Below are positions 41,644 through 49,854 of a stretch of DNA of 64,000 nt, piece by piece. Each line of letters opens with the position of its first letter. Position 1 is the stretch's first letter. The translations under genes and the position numbers were made by a program. The notes beneath the pieces were generated by a model. It ran no database searches, was not told where the DNA came from, and worked only from the letters and a program-made list of their open reading frames with translations. The DNA is taken from assembly GCA_041389725.1 (NCBI GenBank), contig JAWKRG010000006.1, positions 558,001-622,000 of the forward strand. The letters are read 5' to 3'. The DNA comes from Polyangiaceae bacterium. GTDB taxonomy: Bacteria; Myxococcota_A; Polyangia; Polyangiales; Polyangiaceae.

Positions 41644-42468
41644 TCACTCCTTCGAGTCCGATGCACGGAGGAAGCGGTCGGGAGAGAGGATGACTTCCCG
41701 GAACCGCTGCGCCATGCGGCCCGCCTGATAGCCGTCCATGACCCGGTGGTCAAACGCAACGCCTAGGGTGAGCACATCTCGCGGCACAACCTGCCCCTCC
41801 ACCACCACTGCCAGGGGGCGAACGCTACCCATCGTCAGGATCAGGGGGGTTCGTGCCGGCGGAAACAGGGGCGCAAACCCCGTGGTCAGGCCGAAGCCGC
41901 CCACGTTGGTGACCATCACGGAACCGAAAGCGTCGTAGGGCACCCCGAAACGAGACAGGTCGAGGTCGAAGTCGTAGGTGAGACGTTCTGCCGCGCGGGT
42001 AGCCCAGCGCACGAAGAGCGGCGGCAGCTTCGCCAAGCGGCGCGTGCTGACTTGCGTGGGATCGTCCTTGTGGGTTCGGATGCGTTGGCTTCGCTCCCGA
42101 AGCTCTCGCGCGATATCGGCAACGCTCTTTTCGTCCGCACGCGTGATCTTGGCGCCCGCCAGGTTCTCGCCTGCCTCGAAGGCGACCTGGAAAAAGACGT
42201 CGATGGTGTCGCGCACCCAAAGTCGTCCACGGCGCTCGATGGCATTGACGTCAGGCCGCTCATGCAGTGCCATCGCAACCGCTTTGCCCACGACATGAGT
42301 CAGCGTCACGTGCTCGCCGCTACGCTCGCGTTCTTCGGCGACGAATCGCTGCGCCGCGTCGACCTCCACGTCGATGATGCCGTACACCGTCGGGTCGCGG
42401 GGGCGATCCCAGGTGTGGACGGCGAGAATTCGCCAAGAGCTGGCGTTTCGCAGGCGAGAGAAGCTCAC
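41644..42468 (-). CDS. Stand-alone 2-oxoacid dehydrogenase E2-type acyltransferase domain
   Basis: A 274-residue protein that corresponds only to the catalytic domain of E2 acyltransferases. The signature DHRVMDG with catalytic His and Asp is near the C-terminus (AFDHRVMDGYQAG), and VTNVGGFGLTTGFAPLFPP and VGKAVAMALHERPDVNA also match. It lacks both the lipoyl domain and the E1/E3-binding domain, so it cannot work as an ordinary E2 on its own lipoyl group. The start overlaps the lipoprotein gene by ATGA and its stop lies 3 bases before argG. An acyltransferase using another acyl carrier is plausible. Not near any E1 genes. Confidence 0.85.
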   Translation of the reverse strand: MSFSRLRNASSWRILAVHTWDRPRDPTVYGIIDVEVDAAQRFVAEERERSGEHVTLTHVVGKAVAMALHERPDVNAIERRGRLWVRDTIDVFFQVAFEAGENLAGAKITRADEKSVADIARELRERSQRIRTHKDDPTQVSTRRLAKLPPLFVRWATRAAERLTYDFDLDLSRFGVPYDAFGSVMVTNVGGFGLTTGFAPLFPPARTPLILTMGSVRPLAVVVEGQVVPRDVLTLGVAFDHRVMDGYQAGRMAQRFREVILSPDRFLRASDSKE

Positions 42469-42992
42469 GGAGCGAGAGAAAACCCGCGCTTCGAGCCGGA
42501 TGCAAGGGCCGCCTGAACCGCGTCTTCGGCCACCACACCCACGAAGCGCTCCACCTCGACGCCTGAGCGGTCCAGGACGATCAGAGTCGGCACCCGGTCG
42601 ATATGGCCAAAGGGCGTGAGCCGCTCACCAAACTCCTCGGCCATCGCCACGGGGTACGACAGCTGCATGGACGACTGAAACGCCTGAGCCATCACCAAGT
42701 ACTTGGGGGGCTCGAGCACGATCGCCCCGCCATTCGCTCGAGGCACGTGCCGACGCAAGACGGCGTCCAGCCGCCGCGCCATCAACTGAGAGGCGAGATC
42801 AAAGGTGGTCAAATACAAGATCGCGGTCGCGCGCCCGCGGGTGGTCGCGCTAGACAGCTCGCTACCGTCCACCGCGGTGTAGACGAAGGCCACGCTAGCG
42901 AGCGGACGCCGTTCGGGAGCCGCGCTCTGCTCCGGCCCCGCCGCACCGCAAGCCGTCGTGAGCAGCATGAAAGCGAGGTAGCGACGTGGCAT
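42465..42992 (-). CDS. Lipoprotein with thioredoxin-like fold
   Basis: A 175-residue protein with a short signal peptide and lipobox (LLTTAC, Cys15). It resembles a thioredoxin-like or redoxin fold (ATAILYLTTFDLASQLMARRLD; FGHIDRVPTLIVLDRSG; VVAEDAVQAAL), including the cis-Pro after VP, but the CxxC active site is missing, so a thiol-redox role is improbable. It shares ATGA overlap with the acyltransferase gene. It probably acts as a structural or binding lipoprotein. Function unknown. Confidence 0.65.
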   Translation of the reverse strand: MPRRYLAFMLLTTACGAAGPEQSAAPERRPLASVAFVYTAVDGSELSSATTRGRATAILYLTTFDLASQLMARRLDAVLRRHVPRANGGAIVLEPPKYLVMAQAFQSSMQLSYPVAMAEEFGERLTPFGHIDRVPTLIVLDRSGVEVERFVGVVAEDAVQAALASGSKRGFSLAP

Positions 42993-43015
42993 GGCACGCT
43001 TGGGCCGAGTCGAGC

Positions 43016-43690
43016 CTAGGTTCCCAGAGCCAGCATGGGGCTGAACAGGTCCGCGAACAAGCGCAGGGCGTCGGGCAGTACCTTGCCACTGCGCTGATGA
43101 GACAGCACCGCCACGGCCAGATCGTCGACCAGGCTCTTGAGCGGGACCGCGTCCAACTGCACACCCAACACAGAATCCCCGCCCCGAGGTGCTGCCGTGT
43201 CCTGCAAGATCGGGTCGTGGCGCACCCAAGAGAATCCGCGCTCGACGTGGAAGCCGCAGGCTAGGACTTGCACGAAGTCCAGGTAGAGCGGCCACACGAC
43301 CGCCGCGACGCTCTCACCGTTGGCGCGATGTCCGAGCAGACCCCGGGGCGCGACTCGTGGCACGGCGCGCTCATCGTCAGGTCCAATTGCGTCCAGAATT
43401 CGGCGCCGGCGTTGGATGTCGCTCTCCACCGCCAACAGCGGTGCGTACACCGCGATGCGCGGAACGCCCAATCGCGGTGCGTCCTGTTCGAGCGCGCCGA
43501 GCCATTCGTCGCGAGCCTCGTCGTCGAGGGCCTTGTAAGCCATCGCCGCTGCCAGGGCCGCTTCGGCGTCAGTGGCCAGCGCTCCAAGCCACTCGCGCCA
43601 CGCCAATACCACTCGGCGCTCCGACTTGGATGCTCCTCCCCCGGGAAGAGGAGTGCGTTCTGCTTCGGGATCGGGCGGCATGCGCGCCAT
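43016..43690 (-). CDS. Hypothetical protein, mostly helical
   Basis: A 224-residue soluble protein without recognisable family. It begins with a polar Pro/Glu segment, then Ala-rich helices (RREWLGALATDAEAALAAAMAY-like), and a C-terminal part (LYLDFVQVLACGFHVERGFSWVRHDP). No signal peptide, metal motif or membrane segment is seen. It lies 23 bases upstream of the thioredoxin-like lipoprotein on the same strand, so it may be the first gene of the long minus-strand run that includes argG. Function unknown. Confidence 0.65.
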   Translation of the reverse strand: MARMPPDPEAERTPLPGGGASKSERRVVLAWREWLGALATDAEAALAAAMAYKALDDEARDEWLGALEQDAPRLGVPRIAVYAPLLAVESDIQRRRRILDAIGPDDERAVPRVAPRGLLGHRANGESVAAVVWPLYLDFVQVLACGFHVERGFSWVRHDPILQDTAAPRGGDSVLGVQLDAVPLKSLVDDLAVAVLSHQRSGKVLPDALRLFADLFSPMLALGT

Positions 43691-43767
43691 GAGGCACCAA
43701 GGTCGGCGGCCCGCCGCCCAGGGGCAGCGGCCGGAGGGTCACCTTCTTCCCCTTCCCGTGCGTGCTG

Positions 43768-44010
43768 TCAACCCGTCGTTGGCGATTCGACCAATGCGCC
43801 GATTTCTCGCGCAAGGTCCGCTAGCACTTCGTCTAGCTCAGCCAGACGGCTCGGGTGAACCGCGATCACCAGCTCGCCACCAGACTCCGCGAACATCGCG
43901 GCCAGCCCCTCGCTGGCTTCGAATATTCCCTTCACGTACACGACGTCCCTGGCGCGCACCGTGACTCGGCGTGTGCAAAGCCCTTCGCCCACCAGTGCCA
44001 TGACCGCCAT
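43768..44010 (-). CDS. Small hypothetical protein, DUF4911-like
   Basis: An 80-residue protein. RARDVVYVKGIFEASEGLAAMF followed by GGELVIAVHPSRLAELDEVLADL has the strand-helix-strand-helix pattern of DUF4911, a small family mostly in deltaproteobacterial genomes; the match is by eye and modest. A second ATG at 44001 is possible; GAGAGG lies just upstream of the first. It is divergent from the propeller-like gene set across 171 bases and 77 bases from the helical hypothetical gene. Confidence 0.6.
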   Translation of the reverse strand: MAVMALVGEGLCTRRVTVRARDVVYVKGIFEASEGLAAMFAESGGELVIAVHPSRLAELDEVLADLAREIGALVESPTTG

Positions 44011-44181
44011 GGCCTCTCACTAGTCAATGCGTCGCGCCGTCGCCAATCCCAAAATGGCGATCGCCAGCTCGAGCGCAGAGCCAAGCCCAAAGCCAGGAAA
44101 GCGCCAAGCCCTGAGCCAAGCGCGCCGCCCAGTCGGCTTCGGCCTTCCCAGCCGCACCAGCCTGGTGTGAAATGGCTGGCG
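44011..44181. promoter_or_regulatory. Divergent intergenic region before propeller/HEAT gene set
   Basis: The 171 bases separate the small DUF4911-like gene (minus) and the three-gene plus-strand set. No clear promoter boxes were seen by eye. Confidence 0.35.
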
Positions 44182-45546
44182 ATGAGCCAGGGAGCAGCCG
44201 CCGCGGACGAGGACGTCGTCCCTGATCTCCCGCCGTTGGTGCGAGACGCAGACGACGAACTGGAGGGTCCTGCTGGCGACGGCGACCTCGAGCTGGGCGC
44301 CTTGGAAGTCCTCGAAGACGCCGTCGAGGAAGACGACGCCCTTGCCGACTTCGAGCTCGGGATCGACCTTGGATTGGGTTCGGAAACCGAGGCGCAAGAC
44401 GACGCGGCAGAAATCCAGCTCGACATGTCCGAATTGCTGAGCCGTGCAGATGAGGCGGAGACGGGCGCCGACGACGATCGCAGCGGGCCGGAGCAGCTGG
44501 ATGCGGCGGAAGGACTGAGCGAACCGGAAGAGTCGATCTTGCAGGGAGACGACGGCGAGCTACACGAATCCCTGGAAGACTTGGTGGAAGGAGAACTGCC
44601 AGGCATCGATGCCGACGGCGAAGGTGACTTCGAAGAAGCTGATTTCGGTCAGCTGGAGTTCGCCGACGAGGAGAGACCGCCGGAAGGGCCTCTCGCATTC
44701 GAGGCGAGACGGGAGAGCGAAGGCGACTTCTCGTTCGCCACGAACGTGGGCATGGGCGTGGCTGCGCTCGGACGCGACCTGATCTTCGTTCGAGCCGGAG
44801 CGGCAGCTCGCGCCGTCGTCCTGCCCGCGAGCGGGAGCGCCTTGGCCGCCCTCGACGACAGAGTGCTGGTCGCGACCGTCACCGGTGGACTGTACTTCGC
44901 GCACCCTGATGGTCGCTTGATCGCCGTCGACGGCTACGGAGAGCAGCTTGCGTCAGCCGTTCACCGCCGCAGCTTTGCCGCGCGCCTTGGCGCGAGCCCG
45001 AGCCTGATCACCGCGCTGCTGGACAGTGGGGCTCTGTTGTCGAGCGAGGACGGCGCGACGACCTTCCGCGTGCATCCGACACCGCGCCCCGTGCGTGCGC
45101 TGAGCCCCTCGGGGCGATGGGCCGCGGACGAAACTCGCGTGTTCCAAGTGATCGGCGGGCAGGAACGCGCGTTGCCCGAGGCTGCCACCGTAGCAGGCGC
45201 CGTGCCCAGCCTGATGGAAGAGACCGCGGACCACGTCGCCGTCGCCAGTGCGGAGGCCGGCGTCGTACTCGTCGGTGCGGGTGGCAGTCACGCCATCGCC
45301 GGAACACAAGGTGCTTCGGCGCTACTCTGTCGCGACGGTCTGCTCTGGATCGGAGTCGGTGGCTCCGCGACCCAGGACGCCGCGCTCCTGGTGCTCGACC
45401 TGTCGACACTTCGCCTGACCACGGCGCTGACGCTCGCGGGCACGCGGGGAGAGACCCTCACCGCCGTGGCGCGCTCCGAGCAGGAAGGGCGACTTTGGCT
45501 CTCGACTTCGGCGGGGCTCTACTCGGCGCTGCCCTCGCCCGATTGA
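44182..45546 (+). CDS. Acidic protein with predicted beta-propeller
   Basis: A 454-residue protein of two parts. Residues 1-185 are strongly acidic (repeats of DLELGALEVLEDAVEEDD and similar) and probably disordered. Residues about 190-450 alternate short strands and turns in a repeating GDRVLVATVTGGLYF-like pattern (DLIFVRAGAAARAVVL; LDDRVLVATVTGGLYFAHPD; GLLWIGVGGSATQDAALLVL; RLWLSTSAGLYSALP), consistent with a beta-propeller with six or seven blades. No enzymatic motif. ATG 44182 is chosen; GTG 44167 in the same frame is an alternative. It is 10 bases from the HEAT/TPR gene. Function unknown; protein-protein scaffolding is a guess. Confidence 0.7.
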   Translation: MSQGAAAADEDVVPDLPPLVRDADDELEGPAGDGDLELGALEVLEDAVEEDDALADFELGIDLGLGSETEAQDDAAEIQLDMSELLSRADEAETGADDDRSGPEQLDAAEGLSEPEESILQGDDGELHESLEDLVEGELPGIDADGEGDFEEADFGQLEFADEERPPEGPLAFEARRESEGDFSFATNVGMGVAALGRDLIFVRAGAAARAVVLPASGSALAALDDRVLVATVTGGLYFAHPDGRLIAVDGYGEQLASAVHRRSFAARLGASPSLITALLDSGALLSSEDGATTFRVHPTPRPVRALSPSGRWAADETRVFQVIGGQERALPEAATVAGAVPSLMEETADHVAVASAEAGVVLVGAGGSHAIAGTQGASALLCRDGLLWIGVGGSATQDAALLVLDLSTLRLTTALTLAGTRGETLTAVARSEQEGRLWLSTSAGLYSALPSPD

Positions 45547-45556
45547 GGAGTATGCC

Positions 45557-47254
45557 TTGAGCGAGGCACCCGACGACTTGCTGCGCCGCGTTCGCGACGG
45601 CGTCTTGCGTCACGATGACGGCAGCACGGACATCGACTCGTCCGTGAGCGCCTGGCTCGACGACGCTCAAACTCACTTCCGGGCCGCGCTTGCGCGGGCC
45701 GCGGTAGCCACTCCCATGGCGTCGACGGCGAGCCGCTCTCTGCTCGCCGCCATCGTCGCAGCGAGAGTGCGCCGGCGTGCCCTAGCGCAGAGCAGCGACA
45801 CCGCGCTGCTGGTCTTGGCCGCCCGCGGAGGCTCCCTACTCGACAAACGCACCGCGCTTCAGCGGCTGGCACATCTCGCAAGCGACGACGCAAGCCTTGC
45901 CGACGACGTGGATTTTGCGTCGTTCATCCAGGAACCCGAACTGGAGCGAGATCTGCAGCTGCTGCTCGAGCACCGGCGCGGAAGTGCGGGCCGCGCAGCG
46001 CGGGCAGAGCTGACCGACGTGCGCAGCGGCCTGGCCAGGCTTTCCCGGGCCATCGCGCGCGTGCTGGACGGCAGCGAGGCGAGCGATCCGTACCAAGGGT
46101 TGCGCTTGGCCGAGCGCACGCGGCTCTCGCTCTACTTGCGGGACGCCGACGACGGAACCGTGGCGTTCCTGCTGGACCGTATCGCCGACCTGCGCGATCA
46201 AGCGGATGGTCCCGACGTGGCAGAACGCATCGCGCTCTTGCGCAGCGCTGCCGACGTCCGCACCCTGCCTCTGCTCGCGACCGTGCTATTGGACGACCTG
46301 CGCAGTGAGGTGCGAACCGAGGCCATCCGCGCGCTCTCACGTATCGACGATCGCCGCGTGGTCGGACTGCTGCTGTCAGCGGATGGGCGAGCGTCGGACT
46401 CCGCGGAGCGTTTGGCCATCGCCGAAGGACTCGCTCTCTGGGGCGACTTCCGCGGCAGTGACTGTATTCGTGAAGCCCTGGCCGACGCCCGCGAGGCCAC
46501 CCGCTTGGCGGCTCTGGAAGCGCTGTGGGATCCGGCGCTGGCAGAGCAAGCCTTCGCCCACTTCGCCGAGGGAGAACTCGAACTGCGCCGCGCGGCGTTG
46601 CGCGCGTTGACGCGCACCGGACATGAGCGCGCCCTGGCCTGGCTCGACGAACGCGAACCCGATCCAGCGTTGACGGCGGAGTTCGAGGTCGCCCGAGATG
46701 CGATCCTGGCGCGACTCGAACTGCGGGGCGACACCGAAGACGAGCTGCGCGCGCATCGGGCGCGCAAGCCCGTGCCGCGGGTACTGGTGCGCGCCCCGGG
46801 CGTGGAGCCCACGAAGCGTCACCGGTTCCTCGGCCTGATGCTGGTGCTCCGGGCCATTTTGACGCGACTCCTGGGCCTGCGTGAGGCCAGCAGCAGCGCC
46901 TTGGATCGCGCAAGCGACGCCGATCCGAGTTGGCCCTTGCCCGGGCTGATGCAGGGCAACTTGTGGCTCGATGGTGGCAACCTGTCCCGCGCCGTTGCCG
47001 GCTACCGGCGTGCCTTGGCGAGCTGCAACGACGGGCTGCTGCGCAATGGTCACGCCATGACGCGCATCGCGCGCGCGTACCTCGAGCGCACGGACGAGCT
47101 TTTGGAGGAGGGACGCACCGAAGCCGCTCGCGCGCTGATCGACGAGCTCATGCTCAACAACCTATCCCGCGTTGCCTCTCATGTGCGTCACGCCGCACGT
47201 CGGCGCCGACGCAAGTTGTCCCATGCACTTCCCGCAGCCGAGGCATCGCGATGA
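45557..47254 (+). CDS. HEAT-repeat/TPR scaffold protein with TTG start
   Basis: A 565-residue, mostly helical protein. Residues about 200-400 hold HEAT-like repeats (VRTLPLLATVLLDDLRSEVR, TEAIRALSRIDDRRVV, LAALEALWDPALAEQAFAHF, LRRAALRALTRTGHERALAW). Near 435-455 is a hydrophobic stretch (FLGLMLVLRAILTRLLGL), then TPR-like helices (LMQGNLWLDGGNLSRAVAGY; MTRIARAYLERTDELLEEGR). No enzymatic motif is seen. A TTG start at 45557 is supported by GAGGAG 6 bases upstream; the nearby ATG at 45552 is followed at once by a stop. It overlaps the next gene by ATGA. Function unknown. Confidence 0.75.
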   Translation: MSEAPDDLLRRVRDGVLRHDDGSTDIDSSVSAWLDDAQTHFRAALARAAVATPMASTASRSLLAAIVAARVRRRALAQSSDTALLVLAARGGSLLDKRTALQRLAHLASDDASLADDVDFASFIQEPELERDLQLLLEHRRGSAGRAARAELTDVRSGLARLSRAIARVLDGSEASDPYQGLRLAERTRLSLYLRDADDGTVAFLLDRIADLRDQADGPDVAERIALLRSAADVRTLPLLATVLLDDLRSEVRTEAIRALSRIDDRRVVGLLLSADGRASDSAERLAIAEGLALWGDFRGSDCIREALADAREATRLAALEALWDPALAEQAFAHFAEGELELRRAALRALTRTGHERALAWLDEREPDPALTAEFEVARDAILARLELRGDTEDELRAHRARKPVPRVLVRAPGVEPTKRHRFLGLMLVLRAILTRLLGLREASSSALDRASDADPSWPLPGLMQGNLWLDGGNLSRAVAGYRRALASCNDGLLRNGHAMTRIARAYLERTDELLEEGRTEAARALIDELMLNNLSRVASHVRHAARRRRRKLSHALPAAEASR

Positions 47255-48438
47255 AAGAGACGCGCATCGTCAGCCTCACCCTCGAGCTCGACTCCGAGCA
47301 GGGAGGAAGCAGTGTCGTGGTGCGGGAGCCCTTCACCCGCCAGCAGAAGGTCTTCGTGGCCGGCAGCGCTTCGCCCGCAGAAGTAGCGCTGGCCCTCGAC
47401 CGCCTCGGCTTGGGCGGACAAATGCTCGCAGCCGGCGCTGCAGCGCCTCACTCGCTTCGCCCCTCGAGCTTGGCGCCCGGCCTGAGCGACTCGCGCGGTC
47501 CTGGATCGCTGATCCCGCGAGATCTCGGGCCAGCCGCGCTCTTGGCAGCGCTATTGGACGCCCTCGCCACCGCCGTGCTGCGCGCGGGGCTGACCCAGGA
47601 GAGCTCGAGCTGGGACGAAGCTCTCGACGAACTCGTGACCTTGGTCCAGGCGCGGGAGTTGGACGGCGTGTCGCGCCTGCTCGCCGTCATCGAACACGCG
47701 CTGGACGAACGCAACGCGGAGCGCACGGCCATGGCTTTGGCAGCCGTGGGCAACGCAATCGCGACCCTGCGCGTGGGCGACTCGGCGCTGGCCGGCGAGC
47801 TATCCGGCGACACCGCCGCCCAGGTGCAGGAGCTTGGCACGCTGGAATTGGTGGAAGTCGGGCGCTATCGCGAACGGGGAGCACTCCTGCTGGAAACGCG
47901 CCTCTTGGTGGAACCCGCGAGCGGCGAACTCTTCCGCGAGGTGGGCTGCGTCGGTCGCGGGCTGTCTCAGGGCCAACCGGGGCGCAAGTTGGTGGTGGAT
48001 CTGGGACAGCGCCTGCCCAGTACCGATCCGCCGCGCCTGGTAATCCATCAATACGAAATGCGCCCGCGAGCGAGCACCACGGACTTGCAGCGCGCCCTGG
48101 CCGCGGCACGGCGCGATCTGAGCCTGCCTCCGGGACCTCGCTCGGACCCTTTGCGCTTGGTACACAGCCCGTTGCCCGTGTTGCTCGCGCCCGAGCGGCT
48201 GCTGCTGGAAAAGGGAGAAGCGCTGACGCTGGTCGACGATGCAGGCAATCGCCTCGCGGTGCTCGCCTCGGGCACGGCCGCACCCACGGAAGCCTTGGTG
48301 GACCTGGTCGAACGCGGCGAGCAGCCCCTGGCGCTGGTCGGTAGCTTGGTCACGGACGCCTCAGGCATCGGTCTCTTGCCTTGGACAGCCTGGCTGCAAA
48401 CCGACGACGGGCCAAGGCCATTCCAGCTCAGCGTCTAG
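47251..48438 (+). CDS. Hypothetical protein of HEAT/propeller gene set
   Basis: A 395-residue protein with no family I recognise. The N-terminal part is beta-rich (RIVSLTLELDSEQGGSSVVV; VFVAGSASPAEVALALDRLG), the middle mostly helical (LLAALLDALATAVLRAGL; DELVTLVQARELDGVSRLL; MALAAVGNAIATL), and the C-terminus beta again (LVEVGRYRERGALLLETRLL; PRLVIHQYEMRPRAS). It overlaps the HEAT protein gene (ATGA), so the two are translationally coupled. No signal peptide or membrane segment. lysC follows after 124 bases but is probably unrelated. Confidence 0.7.
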   Translation: MKETRIVSLTLELDSEQGGSSVVVREPFTRQQKVFVAGSASPAEVALALDRLGLGGQMLAAGAAAPHSLRPSSLAPGLSDSRGPGSLIPRDLGPAALLAALLDALATAVLRAGLTQESSSWDEALDELVTLVQARELDGVSRLLAVIEHALDERNAERTAMALAAVGNAIATLRVGDSALAGELSGDTAAQVQELGTLELVEVGRYRERGALLLETRLLVEPASGELFREVGCVGRGLSQGQPGRKLVVDLGQRLPSTDPPRLVIHQYEMRPRASTTDLQRALAAARRDLSLPPGPRSDPLRLVHSPLPVLLAPERLLLEKGEALTLVDDAGNRLAVLASGTAAPTEALVDLVERGEQPLALVGSLVTDASGIGLLPWTAWLQTDDGPRPFQLSV

Positions 48439-48562
48439 CCTCTGCCCGCTCGCTGCATCGCTTCCGACGGGGACGCCAGCAGGAGCCTGCTCGCCCTCCC
48501 GGCGCCCCTTCTCGCGTCGACCACTTGGCCCACAACCCGCCCGCATGCTACCGGGCGAAATC

Positions 48563-49804
48563 ATGCCGGTCGTCGTTCAGAAGTATGGCGGCTCGAGCGT
48601 TGCCGACATCGACAAGCTCAGTCGCGTAGCCGATCAAGTCGTGCAAACCAAGAAGGCAGGACACGACGTCGTCGTCGTCGTCAGTGCCATGGGCAAGACC
48701 ACGGACAGCCTGTTGTCTTTGGCAGCGCAGGCGGCACGGTCCGCCGAGACCATCTCCGATGCGGGCGCTCCCAAGCGCGAGCTGGACATGTTGGTCAGCA
48801 CTGGCGAGCGCGTCAGCATGTCGCTGCTTTCGATCGCCATCCACGCGCGGGGATTCGATGCCGTCAGCTTCACCGGATCCCAGTCCGGCATCATCACCAA
48901 CGACCGCCACTTCGACGCGCGCATCATCGAAGTACGCCCCCACCGCCTGGAGGACGAGCTTGCCCGCGGCAAGATCGTGATCGTCGCGGGCTACCAGGGT
49001 ATGAGCTATAAGCGCGAGATCACGACGCTCGGACGCGGCGGTTCCGACACGACTGCCGTGGCCTTGGCCGCAGCGCTGGGTGCCGAGCGCTGTGAGATCT
49101 ACAGCGACGTGGACGGCGTCTACAGTGCGGATCCGCGGGTAGTGCCGGACGCGCGCCACTTGCCCACCCTCGACTACGAAACGATGCAGGAGATGGCCGA
49201 AGCAGGCGCAAAGGTGCTCAACGCCCAGGCCGTGGAGTGGGCGCGGCGCAGTCGCGTGACGATCGCCGCCCGCCGCACCGGGGACGCCCTGGGGGGCGGC
49301 GGCCGCGAGACGCTGGTCAACGACGACAACCCACAGAGCGCATTGGTGCTCTCGGTCGTCGTCGCGCGCCCGGTGGTGTTGATCGAAAGCGAAGCCACCG
49401 AGGTTCCGCGCTTGCTGAGCGTCGCTCAGGATCTTCAGCTACCCATTGGGGACTCGAGCATCCTCGGAAAGCGCGCGGCGGTTTGGTGTCCACTGGTGGG
49501 CGTGCCGAACGCAGAGGCGGCGGTGAGCTCGCTCGCTGGAGCGGGCTTCAACGCCCAAGGCGACCGCGCTGTCGTCAGCCTGGTGGGCGTGGAATCGGGC
49601 AACGACGCGGCGCGCGTCGCTCGCGCGCTCGCCATGGCGCCCGAGGGCAGTTGCACGTTCACGCACCCGCTGCGCCAGAGCTTCGTGGTGCCGACGAGTG
49701 CCGCGGACACCCTGGCCCGCCAACTGCATCAACAGTTCGTCAGCACTGCGGACGCGCCCGGGAAAGGCGCGAACCTCGCTGGGCAGCTCGGGGCCTGTCC
49801 CTAG
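48563..49804 (+). CDS. lysC: Aspartate kinase
   Basis: A 413-residue monofunctional aspartokinase, the first step of lysine, threonine, methionine and diaminopimelate synthesis. KYGGSSVADIDKL, VVVSAMGKTTD, VSTGERVSM, FTGSQSGIIT, TTLGRGGSDTTAVALA and YSDVDGVYSADPRVV are the kinase signatures. The C-terminal third holds two ACT domains that bind feedback inhibitors. ATG 48563 gives the standard MPVVVQKYGGSS; an ATG six codons earlier is possible. It is not next to asd or dap genes here. Confidence 0.94.
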   Translation: MPVVVQKYGGSSVADIDKLSRVADQVVQTKKAGHDVVVVVSAMGKTTDSLLSLAAQAARSAETISDAGAPKRELDMLVSTGERVSMSLLSIAIHARGFDAVSFTGSQSGIITNDRHFDARIIEVRPHRLEDELARGKIVIVAGYQGMSYKREITTLGRGGSDTTAVALAAALGAERCEIYSDVDGVYSADPRVVPDARHLPTLDYETMQEMAEAGAKVLNAQAVEWARRSRVTIAARRTGDALGGGGRETLVNDDNPQSALVLSVVVARPVVLIESEATEVPRLLSVAQDLQLPIGDSSILGKRAAVWCPLVGVPNAEAAVSSLAGAGFNAQGDRAVVSLVGVESGNDAARVARALAMAPEGSCTFTHPLRQSFVVPTSAADTLARQLHQQFVSTADAPGKGANLAGQLGACP

Positions 49805-49854
49805 CGTCGCAGTTCGCGCGCGATTGACACTGCCGGACAGCGCTGCCGCCCCGG

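Noticed and set aside
44182..48438. MoxR-vWA-beta-propeller ternary conflict system
   Set aside because: A propeller-like protein is present, but there is no MoxR ATPase or VWA gene next to it; the VWA genes at 7 and 29 kb are pilus and lipoprotein types.
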